Both the position numbers and the translations under genes were made by a program. From NCBI RefSeq assembly GCF_900609045.1, contig NZ_UXAV01000023.1:1-64000 (forward strand): DNA of 64,000 nucleotides. The letters run 5' to 3'. The stretch comes from Filibacter tadaridae (GTDB lineage: Bacteria; Bacillota; Bacilli; Bacillales_A; Planococcaceae). Below the pieces are notes generated by a model that was not told the origin of the DNA, did no database searches, and worked only from the letters and a program-made list of their open reading frames with translations. This document shows, piece by piece, positions 18,900 through 32,684 of the stretch (the first letter of the stretch is position 1; the number at the start of each line of letters is the position of its first letter).

Positions 18900-19958
18900 A
18901 TGATGGAAGGTAAAAAAAGAGGATGGCTTTTGGTTCTGTTCATTGCGATGTTGCTGTTATCAGCGTGTTCAAAAAAAGAGAAGGTAGAGGACAATGTACC
19001 CGAGCCGCAAGAGGATGAAGAAAAAGTGGCCGTTCCAGCAGAGCCTGTTCCCTTATATAAGGCTCCATTCACAGGTGTTATGATGGAAGAAGAAGTTACG
19101 CGTCGTCCAGTACTTGCGACGATCAATAATCATCCACGTGCAAGACCACAATCAGGTATTGGCGATGCAGACATCATTTATGAACTCGCCGCAGAGGGGA
19201 ATATTACAAGGCTCCTGGCTTTATTCCAAAGTGAGTTACCTGAAGAAATTGGACCGATTCGGAGTGCAAGAGATTATTTTGTCCATATTGCAAAAGGACT
19301 TGATGCATTCTACGTAGCACACGGTTATAGTCCCGACGCAAAGCAACTTTTGGATAGTCATTTTGTCGATAATATCAACGGCATGCAGTATGATGGAACG
19401 CTTTTCCAGCGCTCCAAAGAACGTAAAGCGCCTCACAACTCCTATATTTCTGGCGATAATATCATTGTTGGCGAGGAGAAAACGAATTCCCCAATGGAAA
19501 TAAGTGAAACGCCCCCATTTTCTTTTCATGAATCAATTGATAGTGCTAAAATAGGGGATATGGCATCAATGATGGTTGTTCGTTACGGAACAGACCCAGA
19601 CTATACCAGTACGTATTCGTATGATGCGGAGAACGGAACGTATAGTCGAATGACAAATAGTATTGTAACAGTTGATAAGTCTAGCGAGAAGCAAGTGGAA
19701 TTGTCAAATGTTCTCGTTTTCGAAACCACGCATCATACGATTGATAATGAAGGTAGACAATCCGTCGACATTGAATCAGGTGGTAATGGCCTTTTATTTC
19801 ACGGGGGTATTGTAAAAAAAGTGAAGTGGGAAAATAGGGATGGTGTTCTTGTCCCGATGGAAAATGGCGTGCCAGCGATACTTGTCCCGGGGAAAACATG
19901 GATTCACATCGTAGCCACCAATCCGGGTATGGAGAAATCGGTAACGTTTACACCGTAA
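18900..19958 (+). CDS. yerB: DUF3048 lipoprotein (YerB)
   Basis: 352-aa lipoprotein: a hydrophobic signal ending in LLSAC, then an acidic linker and the DUF3048 domain, including NHPRARPQSG and the segment PIRSARDYFV. Exported and lipid-anchored at the outer face of the membrane. Function unknown, although YerB-like proteins are conserved in spore formers. ATG 18900 and ATG 18903 are both possible; GGGGG lies just upstream. It follows yerA after six bases and precedes yerC, as in B. subtilis. Confidence 0.88.
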   Translation: MMEGKKRGWLLVLFIAMLLLSACSKKEKVEDNVPEPQEDEEKVAVPAEPVPLYKAPFTGVMMEEEVTRRPVLATINNHPRARPQSGIGDADIIYELAAEGNITRLLALFQSELPEEIGPIRSARDYFVHIAKGLDAFYVAHGYSPDAKQLLDSHFVDNINGMQYDGTLFQRSKERKAPHNSYISGDNIIVGEEKTNSPMEISETPPFSFHESIDSAKIGDMASMMVVRYGTDPDYTSTYSYDAENGTYSRMTNSIVTVDKSSEKQVELSNVLVFETTHHTIDNEGRQSVDIESGGNGLLFHGGIVKKVKWENRDGVLVPMENGVPAILVPGKTWIHIVATNPGMEKSVTFTP

Positions 19959-19985
19959 GAAATCCATTCAGAGAGGGGGAGACAT

Positions 19986-20309
19986 ATGCAAATCGATAAC
20001 ATCCGCGGGCAACAGATGGATCAGCTATTTAAAGCAATGCTTGAATTGAAGGACCTTGATGAATGCTATGAATTTTTTGATGACCTTTGTACGATTAGTG
20101 AGTTACAGTCACTTTCCCAACGATTGGAAGTGGCACAATTACTAAAACTTAAAAAAACGTATGATGCGATTCAAAGTGAAACAGGGGCAAGTACTGCAAC
20201 GATTTCAAGAATCCGACGCTGTGTGGATTATGGTTCGGGTGGGTACAATAAAGTACTCGGTCGACTTTATCCGGAATTAGAAAGCGGTAATGAAGAGTTG
20301 AAAAAATGA
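19986..20309 (+). CDS. yerC: TrpR-like DNA-binding protein YerC/YecD
   Basis: A 107-aa protein of the TrpR-like YerC/YecD family. The helix-turn-helix region lies at roughly residues 50-80, around LSQRLEVAQLL and TGASTATISRIRRC. Family members resemble the Trp repressor fold, but the ligand and targets are not established. Directly downstream of yerB with a good ribosome site (GAGGGGGAG); a hairpin follows before pcrB. Confidence 0.9.
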   Translation: MQIDNIRGQQMDQLFKAMLELKDLDECYEFFDDLCTISELQSLSQRLEVAQLLKLKKTYDAIQSETGASTATISRIRRCVDYGSGGYNKVLGRLYPELESGNEELKK

Positions 20310-20375
20310 ATATCTATATAAACTGAGCGAAGGCGCCTTAAAAAGAGTCGCCCTTCATATCTTTTTAAATAGCAG

Positions 20376-20407
20376 CCGGGCGTGGAAAGATTCCGTCCGG
20401 TTTTTTT
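20376..20407 (+). terminator. Terminator after yerC
   Basis: CCGGGCG pairs with CGTCCGG followed by seven T residues. A weaker hairpin (GAAGGCG with CGCCCTTC) lies upstream near 20325-20360. A TATACT box around 20410 may be the -10 element for pcrB. Confidence 0.75.
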
Positions 20408-20451
20408 GGTATACTAGATGAATGGACATATAAAGAGTAGGTGGGCTAACA

Positions 20452-21150
20452 ATGGATTATACAACATGGCGTCATGCCTTTAAATTAGATCCTGCAAAAA
20501 CGGTGACAGACGAACAATTGGAACTTCTCGCAGAGTCCGGAACAGATGGACTCATCGTGGGTGGAACGGACGGCGTTACATTGGATAACGTATTGGATTT
20601 GCTTGTACGTGTCCGCAGGTATGCAGTTCCCATTGCACTAGAAGTGTCAACAGTCGAATCTGTGACACCCGGGTTTGACCATTACTTCATCCCAACAGTA
20701 CTTAACTCAACAAAAGCTGAATGGATCAACGGTGTCCATCACGCTGCTTTACGGGAATACGGTCATATGATGGACTGGGATGAAATCGTTGCTGAAGGCT
20801 ATTGCATACTGAATCCCGGTTGCAAAGCAGCGAAATTGACGGGCGTAAATACTATCCCGGATGAAGAGGATGTAGTTGCTTACGCCCGCATGGCCGAGCA
20901 TCTTTTCAAACTGCCAATATTCTACATGGAATATAGCGGAATATATGGCGATCCCAAGCTTGTTAAAGCGGCCGCTAGTGTATTGAAAAATACCCAGCTG
21001 TTTTACGGCGGCGGCATCAAAACGAGCGAAGAAGCAGCGGCAATGGCAGAAATAGCGGACACGGTCGTCGTTGGGAACATTATTTATGATAATTTGAAAT
21101 CCGCACTTACAACAGTTGACGCAGTGAAATCAGTTTCTCGAAAGAGCTAA
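20452..21150 (+). CDS. pcrB: Heptaprenylglyceryl phosphate synthase PcrB
   Basis: TIM-barrel prenyltransferase joining heptaprenyl diphosphate to glycerol-1-phosphate, giving an archaea-type ether lipid in Bacillales. The 232-aa protein shows HAFKLDPAKT at the N-terminus, GTDGLIVGGTDGVT, FYMEYSGIYG and the phosphate-binding FYGGGIKTSEEA. The gene lies immediately upstream of pcrA, the usual Bacillus arrangement. All expected motifs are visible. Confidence 0.95.
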   Translation: MDYTTWRHAFKLDPAKTVTDEQLELLAESGTDGLIVGGTDGVTLDNVLDLLVRVRRYAVPIALEVSTVESVTPGFDHYFIPTVLNSTKAEWINGVHHAALREYGHMMDWDEIVAEGYCILNPGCKAAKLTGVNTIPDEEDVVAYARMAEHLFKLPIFYMEYSGIYGDPKLVKAAASVLKNTQLFYGGGIKTSEEAAAMAEIADTVVVGNIIYDNLKSALTTVDAVKSVSRKS

Positions 21151-21194
21151 ATCATGTATAATGAAGAACAAACGTTCCAGAAGGGCGGCTAACG

Positions 21195-25467
<4,273 letters not shown>

Positions 25468-25473
25468 TTTAAT

Positions 25474-26604
25474 ATGAAAAGATTGTTTGTAATTCCTGGA
25501 CTGGCAGTAGTTCTTTTTCTTGGAGGGTGTATGCCATCAATTGGCAAGAAAGAAGAGAAAGTTGTTCAGGATAACGAAAAAAGTATAGAAGAAACAGTCA
25601 TCATTCCAGAAGTTCAGTTGAAAGATGAGTTTTACCGCACGCTATTGCCATTCAAACCAAGCGCAAGCCGAGGACTGATTGTAGATCAGGTTTACTCGAA
25701 ATATGATATGAAAGAAATTGAAGAGGGATTATTACGTCTTTCTACAAAACAATTCGACCCTGAAAATCATTTCTTCCAAGAGGGGCAATATATTAGTAAG
25801 GATACAGCCATAAATTGGCTATCAAGAAAAAGTGAAACAAATGAAGAAGGGTTAAATCCAGCAAAGACGGAAAAAATGTCGGACGATGAAGTGGCAGAAA
25901 AAGCGCCTGTTTATCTTTCTCATATTGTCGAGCAGAATTACCTAGTCATGACGGATGACAAAAAGGTGCGTTTGGCAGGTATATCAATCGGACTTGCCCT
26001 TAACACAATCAGTTATTCAAGGAGTGGGAAGGAAATAGATATTCCCGACAAAACGATAGAAAAGCAAGGAATTCAAATGAGTGAAGAAATCGTTCGACGT
26101 CTTCGTTCGCAAAAAGGACTTGAAGATATCCCAATTGTCGTGGGCCTATTTAAACAGGAAAGCCGTAACTCGATTGTGCCGGGTACTTATTTTGCAACGG
26201 CAATTGCGGAAAAAGGCAAAGCAGCTCCTTCGAAATGGACAATTGTCGATGAACAGTATGTGCTGTTTCCAACCCCAACGTCAAAAGATAAATATAGGGA
26301 AATGAACACAGCTTTTCTTCATTTCAAACAAGAGATTGATGATTATTTTCCTAGTTTCGTTAGTGTGGTGGGGACAGGTTTCTATAAAGACGGCAAGTTA
26401 AGTTCTTTGAATATCGAAATACCCATCCAATTTTCCGGAACGAGCGAAACAATTGGGTTTACACAATATTTAACTTCACTTGTTACGAAATACTTTTCTG
26501 ATATCCTTACAGAAGTAAGCATTTCATCCGTTAATGGTCCGGAAGCACTTATTGTGAAAGAAGCAGGTGACCATAAACCATATGTCCATATTTATGGGTA
26601 CTAA
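25474..26604 (+). CDS. camS: CamS family sex pheromone lipoprotein (YerH)
   Basis: 376-aa lipoprotein with signal and lipobox LGGC at about residue 22, then a hydrophilic domain of the CamS family. In staphylococci and enterococci the cleaved signal peptide of such proteins can act as a sex pheromone; whether that occurs here is unknown. The gene starts 6 bases after ligA and precedes gatC, an order kept across Bacillales. No transmembrane segments beyond the signal. Confidence 0.92.
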   Translation: MKRLFVIPGLAVVLFLGGCMPSIGKKEEKVVQDNEKSIEETVIIPEVQLKDEFYRTLLPFKPSASRGLIVDQVYSKYDMKEIEEGLLRLSTKQFDPENHFFQEGQYISKDTAINWLSRKSETNEEGLNPAKTEKMSDDEVAEKAPVYLSHIVEQNYLVMTDDKKVRLAGISIGLALNTISYSRSGKEIDIPDKTIEKQGIQMSEEIVRRLRSQKGLEDIPIVVGLFKQESRNSIVPGTYFATAIAEKGKAAPSKWTIVDEQYVLFPTPTSKDKYREMNTAFLHFKQEIDDYFPSFVSVVGTGFYKDGKLSSLNIEIPIQFSGTSETIGFTQYLTSLVTKYFSDILTEVSISSVNGPEALIVKEAGDHKPYVHIYGY

Positions 26605-26682
26605 CAAGTCATAACTTCTCATGTTTATAACTTGGTGTTATGATTAATCGTACAATTGACCGAATAGGAGGAGTAAAAGGAT

Positions 26683-26970
26683 ATGACCAAGTTTACGAAA
26701 GAAGATGTATTTTATTTCGCGAATTTCGCGAGAATCGGCGTGACAGATGCTGAAGCGGAAAAGTTTGCTGGGCAACTTGATGACATGGTCGGTTTTGCAG
26801 ATATATTAAGTGAGGTCGACACGGATAACGTTGAACCGATGACGCATCCGTTACAGCTTTTCAATGTACTGCGTGAAGATGTACCAACGGATATACTAAA
26901 TCGTGAAGAAATGCTAAAGAGTGTGAAGGACCATGAAGCCGGAATGATTAAAGTGCCGAATATCCTTTAA
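26683..26970 (+). CDS. gatC: Asp/Glu-tRNA amidotransferase subunit GatC
   Basis: Small subunit of the GatCAB complex that converts Glu-tRNA(Gln) to Gln-tRNA(Gln). The 95-aa length is normal, and the conserved VEPMTHPL region is at about residues 48-56. A strong AGGAGG precedes ATG 26683. The stop codon lies inside the left arm of a large palindrome, and 216 bases of structured sequence separate it from gatA, where most relatives have only a few bases. Confidence 0.95.
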   Translation: MTKFTKEDVFYFANFARIGVTDAEAEKFAGQLDDMVGFADILSEVDTDNVEPMTHPLQLFNVLREDVPTDILNREEMLKSVKDHEAGMIKVPNIL

Positions 26971-27071
26971 CTTAATTCAGCAGAAGTCCCCCACTTCCAT
27001 AAATGGCGGGATGAATGCTAGATATGCATTCAATTCAGTGGGGGTTCAAACCCCTGCTGAATCAAGTTAAA
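26966..27071. repeat. Large nested palindrome at the end of gatC
   Basis: Outer arms of 18 bases (26966-26983 and 27054-27071) match at 17 positions. Inside are TCCCCCACT (26987) with AGTGGGGGT (27037), and GAATGC (27013) with GCATTC (27026). The whole segment folds as a long hairpin. It lacks a T-run and is not a standard terminator. The architecture resembles the terminal hairpins of IS200/IS605-type elements or their short derivatives, but no transposase is present. Confidence 0.8.
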
Positions 27072-27152
27072 GCCTCCGGCGGATGTCACAGATTTTGAAG
27101 GGAATAAATTGAGCAAGCTCAATTCAAAATCTGGACGCAATCACGCCGAGGC
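27072..27152. repeat. Second nested palindrome upstream of gatA
   Basis: GCCTCCGGCG (27072) pairs with CGCCGAGGC (27144), CAGATTTTGAA (27089) with TTCAAAATCTG (27123), and the core is TTGAGCAAGCTCAA (27109-27122). It directly abuts the first palindrome and ends 35 bases before gatA. It looks like a member of an intergenic repeat family; no coding capacity. Confidence 0.78.
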
Positions 27153-27186
27153 GCGATTGATTAAAGTGATTTGAGGAGGGAAAAAG

Positions 27187-28650
27187 ATGACGTTATTGAA
27201 AAAGACAGTAGCAGAACTTCAAACACTTTTACATAACCAGGAAGTGTCTGTCAAAGAATTAACCGAAGCAACATTTGCGCGCATCGCTAAAGTAGATGGG
27301 GATGTACAAGCTTTCCTGACAACAACAGAAGAGGAAGCGTTTGCGAAAGCTGAACAACTGGATAACCAGCCTAATGCAGAAAGAGGACCTCTTTTCGGCC
27401 TGCCGATTGGGATAAAAGACAATATCGTCACAAAAGGGATTGTTACTACATGTGGTAGTAAAATGCTTGAAAACTTTGTGCCCGTTTATGACGCGACAGT
27501 CGTTGAGAAAGTCAATGACGCAGGTATGGTAACTGTCGGGAAACTGAATATGGACGAATTTGCAATGGGATCGACAACTGAACGATCCGCATTCAAACAA
27601 ACACATAATCCATGGAACTTAGCCCATGTACCAGGGGGTTCTTCAGGTGGTCCCGCGGCTGCAGTTGCAGCAGGAGAAGTGCTCTTCTCTTTAGGAACTG
27701 ATACAGGTGGTTCTGTTCGTCAACCTGCCGCATTTTGTGGTGTTGTCGGTATGAAACCGACCTATGGACGGGTATCTCGCTCCGGTCTTGTAGCTTATGG
27801 ATCTTCACTTGACCAGATTGGCCCAATCACTCGGAATGTTGAAGACAATGCACTTTTACTTAGTGCAATCGCTGGCGTCGATCGCCGGGATTCTTCCTCA
27901 TCATCACTGGCTGTTCCAGACTTCGGAGCTGCGCTGACAGGCGATGTGAAAAACTTAAAAATTGCCGTTCCAAAAGAATACCTTGGAGAAGGCGTCGCAA
28001 AAGAAGTGAAAGATGCAGTGATAGAAGCACTAAAAGTTCTTGAATCACTAGGTGCAAAATGGGAAGAAGTCTCACTTCCACATTTGAAATATGCATCCCC
28101 AGCGTACTATGTTATTGCTACAGGTGAAGCATCATCGAACCTTGCACGTTTTGACGGCATTCGTTATGGCTATCGTCCCGTTGATGCAAAAAACCTTGAA
28201 GAGATTTACTTGCGTTCACGTTCCGAAGGGTTCGGAGAAGAAGTGAAAAAACGCATTCTCTATGGAACATATGCACTAAGCGCGGATCATTATGATGATC
28301 TTTATGTAAAAGCAATGAAAATCAGGACATTAATCGCCCAGGACTTTGCAAAGGTATTCGAAAACTATGATGTGGTCATTGGTCCATCTTCCGCAACACC
28401 GGCATACAAAATAGGACATCTCCTTAATAATCCGTTAACACTCTATGCAAACGATGTATTAACGGTACCTGTCAATCTTGCGGGATTACCAGCTATTTCC
28501 GTGCCATGCGGATTTACAGAAGGGCTGCCAATAGGCATGCAAATTATCGGTAAACATTTCGATGAATCAATGCTTTACAAAATAGCACATGCATTTGAGC
28601 AAGCAACTGATTTCCATACAAGCACTCCAACCATTGGGGAGGGGAACTAA
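27187..28650 (+). CDS. gatA: Asp/Glu-tRNA amidotransferase subunit GatA
   Basis: Amidase subunit of GatCAB that frees ammonia from glutamine or asparagine. 487 aa. The Ser-cis-Ser-Lys machinery is visible: Lys in [10 protein letters not shown], the cis Ser in PGGSSGGP, and the nucleophilic Ser in [10 protein letters not shown]. The GGSSGGS signature ends in Pro here instead of Ser, at a position not known to be catalytic. ATG 27187 follows GAGGAGGG. In contrast to PurQ, its glutaminase-type active site looks intact. Confidence 0.97.
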   Translation: MTLLKKTVAELQTLLHNQEVSVKELTEATFARIAKVDGDVQAFLTTTEEEAFAKAEQLDNQPNAERGPLFGLPIGIKDNIVTKGIVTTCGSKMLENFVPVYDATVVEKVNDAGMVTVGKLNMDEFAMGSTTERSAFKQTHNPWNLAHVPGGSSGGPAAAVAAGEVLFSLGTDTGGSVRQPAAFCGVVGMKPTYGRVSRSGLVAYGSSLDQIGPITRNVEDNALLLSAIAGVDRRDSSSSSLAVPDFGAALTGDVKNLKIAVPKEYLGEGVAKEVKDAVIEALKVLESLGAKWEEVSLPHLKYASPAYYVIATGEASSNLARFDGIRYGYRPVDAKNLEEIYLRSRSEGFGEEVKKRILYGTYALSADHYDDLYVKAMKIRTLIAQDFAKVFENYDVVIGPSSATPAYKIGHLLNNPLTLYANDVLTVPVNLAGLPAISVPCGFTEGLPIGMQIIGKHFDESMLYKIAHAFEQATDFHTSTPTIGEGN

Positions 28651-28652
28651 CC

Positions 28653-30083
28653 ATGAACTTTGAAACGATTGTCGGGCTTGAGGTCCACGTAGAACTTAAA
28701 ACAAATACAAAGATATTTTCACCAGCACCTGCCCATTTTGGTGCGGAACCGAATATGAACATTCATGTCACTGATTTAGCTTATCCTGGTACGTTGCCGA
28801 CACTGAATACGCGTGCTGTAGATTTTGGCATGAAAGCTTCCCTTGCGCTGAATTGTGAAGTAGCACGGGTCATGAACTTTGATAGAAAGCATTATTTCTA
28901 TCCGGATAATCCAAAAGCCTATCAAATTTCCCAAGATGACCGTCCAGTCGGCTCCAACGGTTGGATTGAAATTGAAGTGAATGGGAAAAAGAAAAAAATC
29001 CGTATTGAACGTGTTCACCTAGAGGAAGATGCAGGGAAGCTGACGCACTCTGATAATGGGTATTCACTTGTCGACTTGAATAGACAAGGGACACCACTTA
29101 TTGAAATCGTCACAGAAGCGGACATCCGCTCACCTGAAGAAGCATATGCATTCCTTGAAAAACTGAAAGCAATCATTCAATACACAGGCGTGTCTGACGT
29201 ACGTATGGAGGAAGGATCACTTCGTTGTGATGCGAATATTTCCCTTCGACCATTCGGACAAACAGAATTCGGTACAAAAACAGAGCTGAAAAACTTGAAC
29301 TCGTTCAACTTCGTACGTAAAGGAATTGAAAATGAAGTCGAAAGACAAGAGAAAGTCCTGCTCTCTGGCGGAAAAATTGTACAAGAAACACGTCGTTACG
29401 ATGATACTACAGGCCAAACTGTTCTTATGCGTGTGAAAGGTAGTGCGAACGATTACCGTTTCATCAACGATCCGGATCTCTCTGAAATTCATATCGATGA
29501 GGCTTGGATTGAACGTGTTCGTGCTGAAATCCCTGAACTTCCAGATGCACGGAAAACTCGTTATATGGACGAGCTCGGGTTGCCTGCATATGATGCAATG
29601 GTATTGACACTAACTAAAGACATGTCCGATTTCTTTGACGCAACAGTTGCCACTGGTGCTGACGCGAAACTAGCTTCCAACTGGCTCATGGGTGAAGTAT
29701 CCGCCTATTTAAATGCTGAACAAAAAGAACTCAGCGATACTGCGTTAACACCTGCTGGTCTAGGAAGTATGGTCAAGCTGTTGACTGATGGAACGATTTC
29801 ATCGAAAATCGCGAAAAAAGTATTTAAAGAACTGATTGAAAACGGCGGAGACGCAGCGGCTATCGTAAAAGAAAAAGGACTTGTCCAAATTTCCGACGAT
29901 GCTACGCTCCGTAAGTTTGTAACGGACATCCTCGATGCAAACGAACAATCAATTGAAGACTATAAAAACGGGAAAGACCGTGCAATCGGCTTCCTCGTCG
30001 GTCAAATCATGAAAGCGACAAAAGGGCAGGCCAATCCGCCACTTGTCAATAAAATCCTTCTCGAAGAAATTGGGAAACGCTAA
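28653..30083 (+). CDS. gatB: Asp/Glu-tRNA amidotransferase subunit GatB
   Basis: tRNA-binding and kinase subunit of GatCAB. 476 aa with [10 protein letters not shown] at the N-terminus, a cradle domain containing [15 protein letters not shown] and [22 protein letters not shown], and a C-terminal YqeY-like tail domain. It follows gatA after two bases, so translation is coupled. Complete and typical. Confidence 0.98.
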   Translation: MNFETIVGLEVHVELKTNTKIFSPAPAHFGAEPNMNIHVTDLAYPGTLPTLNTRAVDFGMKASLALNCEVARVMNFDRKHYFYPDNPKAYQISQDDRPVGSNGWIEIEVNGKKKKIRIERVHLEEDAGKLTHSDNGYSLVDLNRQGTPLIEIVTEADIRSPEEAYAFLEKLKAIIQYTGVSDVRMEEGSLRCDANISLRPFGQTEFGTKTELKNLNSFNFVRKGIENEVERQEKVLLSGGKIVQETRRYDDTTGQTVLMRVKGSANDYRFINDPDLSEIHIDEAWIERVRAEIPELPDARKTRYMDELGLPAYDAMVLTLTKDMSDFFDATVATGADAKLASNWLMGEVSAYLNAEQKELSDTALTPAGLGSMVKLLTDGTISSKIAKKVFKELIENGGDAAAIVKEKGLVQISDDATLRKFVTDILDANEQSIEDYKNGKDRAIGFLVGQIMKATKGQANPPLVNKILLEEIGKR

Positions 30084-30090
30084 TATCAGC

Positions 30091-30147
30091 ACGCTCTACG
30101 AAAGGCTTATCTTAGTCGATTTGTAGAGCGTATTTTGCGTTTTTTCT
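30091..30147 (+). terminator. Probable terminator after gatB
   Basis: ACGCTCTAC (30091) pairs with GTAGAGCGT (30123), followed by T-rich sequence including a TTTTTT run a little downstream. Confidence 0.6.
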
Positions 30148-30231
30148 TCTGAAAAGGCTGTACGCTATCTTAAGAATTTGATTCGCATGGAAGAAGAACG
30201 TACAATTAAAGGAAAGGAGCGTGGATTTTTG

Positions 30232-30801
30232 ATGAAAACAGAAAAACAGTATTTCGATGAAGCGATTCCACTTGCAACGTATATGGATAAGATGGAAAAG
30301 CATAAGGAAAACAGTTTTCGTATTTATGAACAATTTGAAGTGCCCAAGGACGATGAATTCATAGCGTTGCTGAAGGAAAAGAAACCGAATATCCTTGCTA
30401 TTACAGAAGATTGGTGTGGGGATGCGATGTTAAATAACGCCATCCTCCGCAAAACTTGCGAAGCTGCAGACCTCGATGTGCGTGCCGTATATAGAGACGA
30501 AGATACGGATTTGATTGATAGGCATTTGACGAACGGGGGCCGCTCCATTCCAATCTATCTGTTACTCGGGAAAGACGGGGAAGTAGAAGCAAAATGGGGA
30601 CCCCGTTCGCCAATTATTCAAGACGATGTCATGAGTCGACGTAAAGAATTACCAAACAATGACATGCCGGATTATGAAGCGAAACAGAAAGAGTTCTATG
30701 AGCAGCTTATGGCGGAATTTACAACGAAGCCTGAGCTATGGCTAAGTGTCTATGAGGACATCCGAAAAATGTTTCTTCCAGCTTTACAGAAACAAGCTTG
30801 A
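30232..30801 (+). CDS. Thioredoxin-fold family protein with a single-Cys WCGDA site
   Basis: A 189-aa cytoplasmic protein of the Thioredoxin_9-like group. The active-site region is EDWCGDAM near residue 60: one Cys is followed by Gly-Asp rather than the usual CxxC pair, so it cannot act as a classical dithiol oxidoreductase by this site alone. A cis-Pro occurs in RSIPIYLL. GGAAAGGAG precedes; TTG 30229 and ATG 30232 are both possible starts. It lies between gatB and dgkB. Exact role unknown. Confidence 0.75.
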   Translation: MKTEKQYFDEAIPLATYMDKMEKHKENSFRIYEQFEVPKDDEFIALLKEKKPNILAITEDWCGDAMLNNAILRKTCEAADLDVRAVYRDEDTDLIDRHLTNGGRSIPIYLLLGKDGEVEAKWGPRSPIIQDDVMSRRKELPNNDMPDYEAKQKEFYEQLMAEFTTKPELWLSVYEDIRKMFLPALQKQA

Positions 30802-30908
30802 CTTGATGAATAGAATGGAGGCGTTGCAACTCGTATCAGGAATGCAACGTCCTCTAGTGATGGGTTTACTTATTAAAATTGGCTGTTTGAATAGAGAGGG
30901 AAGTTCCA

Positions 30909-31820
30909 ATGAAACGTGCACGTATTATCTACAATCCAACGTCAGGGCGGGAAGTATTTCGCAAGCATATTGCTGAAGTATTGGTAAAGTTTGAAAAGGC
31001 TGGTTATGAAACGTCTTGCCATGCTACAACGCGTGCAGGAGATGCAACAGAGGCTGCTAAATCTGCTGTTGAAAGAGGATTCGACCTTGTCGTTGCGGCA
31101 GGTGGTGATGGGACGCTGAACGAAGTTATTGCTGGCGTCAGTCCATTCGAGAACCGACCTAAAATCGGACTCATTCCAACGGGAACGACAAATGATTTTG
31201 CGCGAGCATTACGAATCCCGCGCGATATCAATGATGCAGTGGACATCATTATTAAAGGGGAAACAATTCCAGTCGATGTTGGTTTGATGAACAATCGTCA
31301 CTTCATTAATATAGCGGGTGGCGGTAGAATGACGGAATTGACCTACGATGTTCCGAGTAAGCTGAAAACGATGCTTGGGCAACTTGCCTATTATATAAAG
31401 GGGATTGAAATGTTGCCATCCATCCATTCTTCCCGTATGAAGATCGAGTACGACGGGGAAGTTTTTGATGGTGAAGTAATGATGTTCCTTGTCGGTTTGA
31501 CGAATTCGGTCGGAGGCTTTGAAAAGCTTGCACCAGATTCCAGTATCAATGACGGTAAATTCACCTTACTTATTTTAAAAAAGTGCAACATAGCAGAATT
31601 CATTCGCATCGTTTCACTTGCAATTAGAGGAGAGCATTTGGATGATCCGCTTGTCATTTCGAGTAGTGCTGAAAAGATTACAGTGACGTCACCTGCTGAG
31701 GTTCTTTTGAATTTAGATGGTGAAGCAGGAGGTCCTATACCTGCAACGTTTCAAAACTTATATCGCCATATCGACATGTTCGCACCACTTGACGACTTGC
31801 GGGTACAGGACCGCATATAA
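30909..31820 (+). CDS. dgkB: Diacylglycerol kinase DgkB
   Basis: Soluble lipid kinase that returns diacylglycerol, released in lipoteichoic acid synthesis, to phosphatidic acid. 303 aa. Visible motifs are YNPTSG near the N-terminus, the nucleotide-binding AAGGDGTLNEV, PTGTTNDFAR and the C-terminal LNLDGE block of the NAD/DAG kinase superfamily. It keeps its Bacillus position between gatB and the rlmD homologue, though with several genes inserted downstream. A terminator follows. Confidence 0.95.
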   Translation: MKRARIIYNPTSGREVFRKHIAEVLVKFEKAGYETSCHATTRAGDATEAAKSAVERGFDLVVAAGGDGTLNEVIAGVSPFENRPKIGLIPTGTTNDFARALRIPRDINDAVDIIIKGETIPVDVGLMNNRHFINIAGGGRMTELTYDVPSKLKTMLGQLAYYIKGIEMLPSIHSSRMKIEYDGEVFDGEVMMFLVGLTNSVGGFEKLAPDSSINDGKFTLLILKKCNIAEFIRIVSLAIRGEHLDDPLVISSSAEKITVTSPAEVLLNLDGEAGGPIPATFQNLYRHIDMFAPLDDLRVQDRI

Positions 31821-31831
31821 GATGAAGCTTG

Positions 31832-31878
31832 AAAAAGCTGTATGAATGCCTTTAGTAGGCCATTCATACAGCTTTTTT
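31832..31878 (+). terminator. Terminator after dgkB
   Basis: AAAAAGCTGTATGAATG pairs with CATTCATACAGCTTTTTT: a long stem with a T-run, and A-runs on the other side. Confidence 0.9.
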
Positions 31879-31959
31879 GTTGTCCAGTTCAAATGCCTGA
31901 CGAGGCCAACAATGGTGCTTAGCTAGGCCGGCTTAAGAACTAAGCACTTTGTATAGTTC

Positions 31960-32397
31960 TTAGATGAAAACAATTGCCTTGTCCTGATCAACGGCCAATG
32001 CAGGCAGCTCTTTTATAGGTACCCAACGAAGACAAAATATCAATCCATTGTCAGCACCATCGCTTTCAACACGATGCTCCCATTCCGAACGTTCTTTTCC
32101 CACAAACAAAAAGTGGAATATATTTCGTTCATACACGGCAGATTTGTGTTCTGGATAATACTTCATCTTTTTTACTTTGCCCTTCAAAATAAGCTCGTCA
32201 CGTGTGATACCTGATTCCTCTTCGACCTCCCGGTAAAGGGCATCGATAAGAAGTTCATCCTTTTCTATCGTTCCACCCGGTACTTGTGTGCCAGCTGACG
32301 GGTTATCCTTATGTTCGAACACAAGGATTTCCAGATTGGCGCCTTCCCCTTTTGTAATATACGCAAGCACTTTTCTTTTTAATTCCACTGTGTTCAC
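31960..32397 (-). CDS. Nudix hydrolase
   Basis: A 145-aa pyrophosphohydrolase of the Nudix superfamily. The Nudix box spans residues around GTIEKDE then REVEEESGI, matching the G-x5-E-x7-RE-U-x-EE-x-G-U pattern. The N-terminus begins with VELKRKVLAYI, a beta strand common in ADP-ribose or NTP-type Nudix enzymes. Substrate unknown. It is transcribed opposite to dgkB and cydA. Confidence 0.9.
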   Translation of the reverse strand: MNTVELKRKVLAYITKGEGANLEILVFEHKDNPSAGTQVPGGTIEKDELLIDALYREVEEESGITRDELILKGKVKKMKYYPEHKSAVYERNIFHFLFVGKERSEWEHRVESDGADNGLIFCLRWVPIKELPALAVDQDKAIVFI

Positions 32398-32556
32398 CTC
32401 GCTTTATTCTTTCTATGATACACAAGATTCCGATAATTTGCAAGAGGCGCTCACTTAAGTGCTTCACAAAGAATTCATTTCTGCCGAGTAAAATAGCAGT
32501 TAACAGGTGGTATATTGGGTATAGATTAGAGTAAGTATAGAGAGGGAAGGACGTGT

Positions 32557-32655
32557 GTGTTTATGTATAAGGTACATGAGAAACGTCTAATGTGGTTGGC
32601 TTTCATCGTCGCGGGTATTATGTTGTTGTCCATAGTTAGTAGAATCTTTCGATAG
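32557..32655 (+). CDS. Short single-span membrane peptide upstream of cydA
   Basis: A 32-codon frame with a charged N-terminal part (KVHEKR) and one hydrophobic segment of about 17 residues (WLAFIVAGIMLLSIVSR), ending in a basic tail. GTG 32557 sits 6 bases after GGGAAGG; ATG 32563 in the same frame is further away. It ends 29 bases before cydA. Size, topology and position suggest a small membrane protein co-expressed with cytochrome bd; homology is not established. Confidence 0.55.
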   Translation: MFMYKVHEKRLMWLAFIVAGIMLLSIVSRIFR

Positions 32656-32684
32656 AGTCTTTAGGATGAAGGGGGATTGTCAGT

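Noticed and set aside
26971..27186. A tRNA or tmRNA in the gatC-gatA gap
   Set aside because: The stems form nested hairpins, not a cloverleaf; no T-loop or acceptor pattern is found.
32440..32500. Rex operator upstream of the cyd operon
   Set aside because: Only one half (TTCACAA at 32463) is present; the matching TTGTGAA half at proper spacing is absent.
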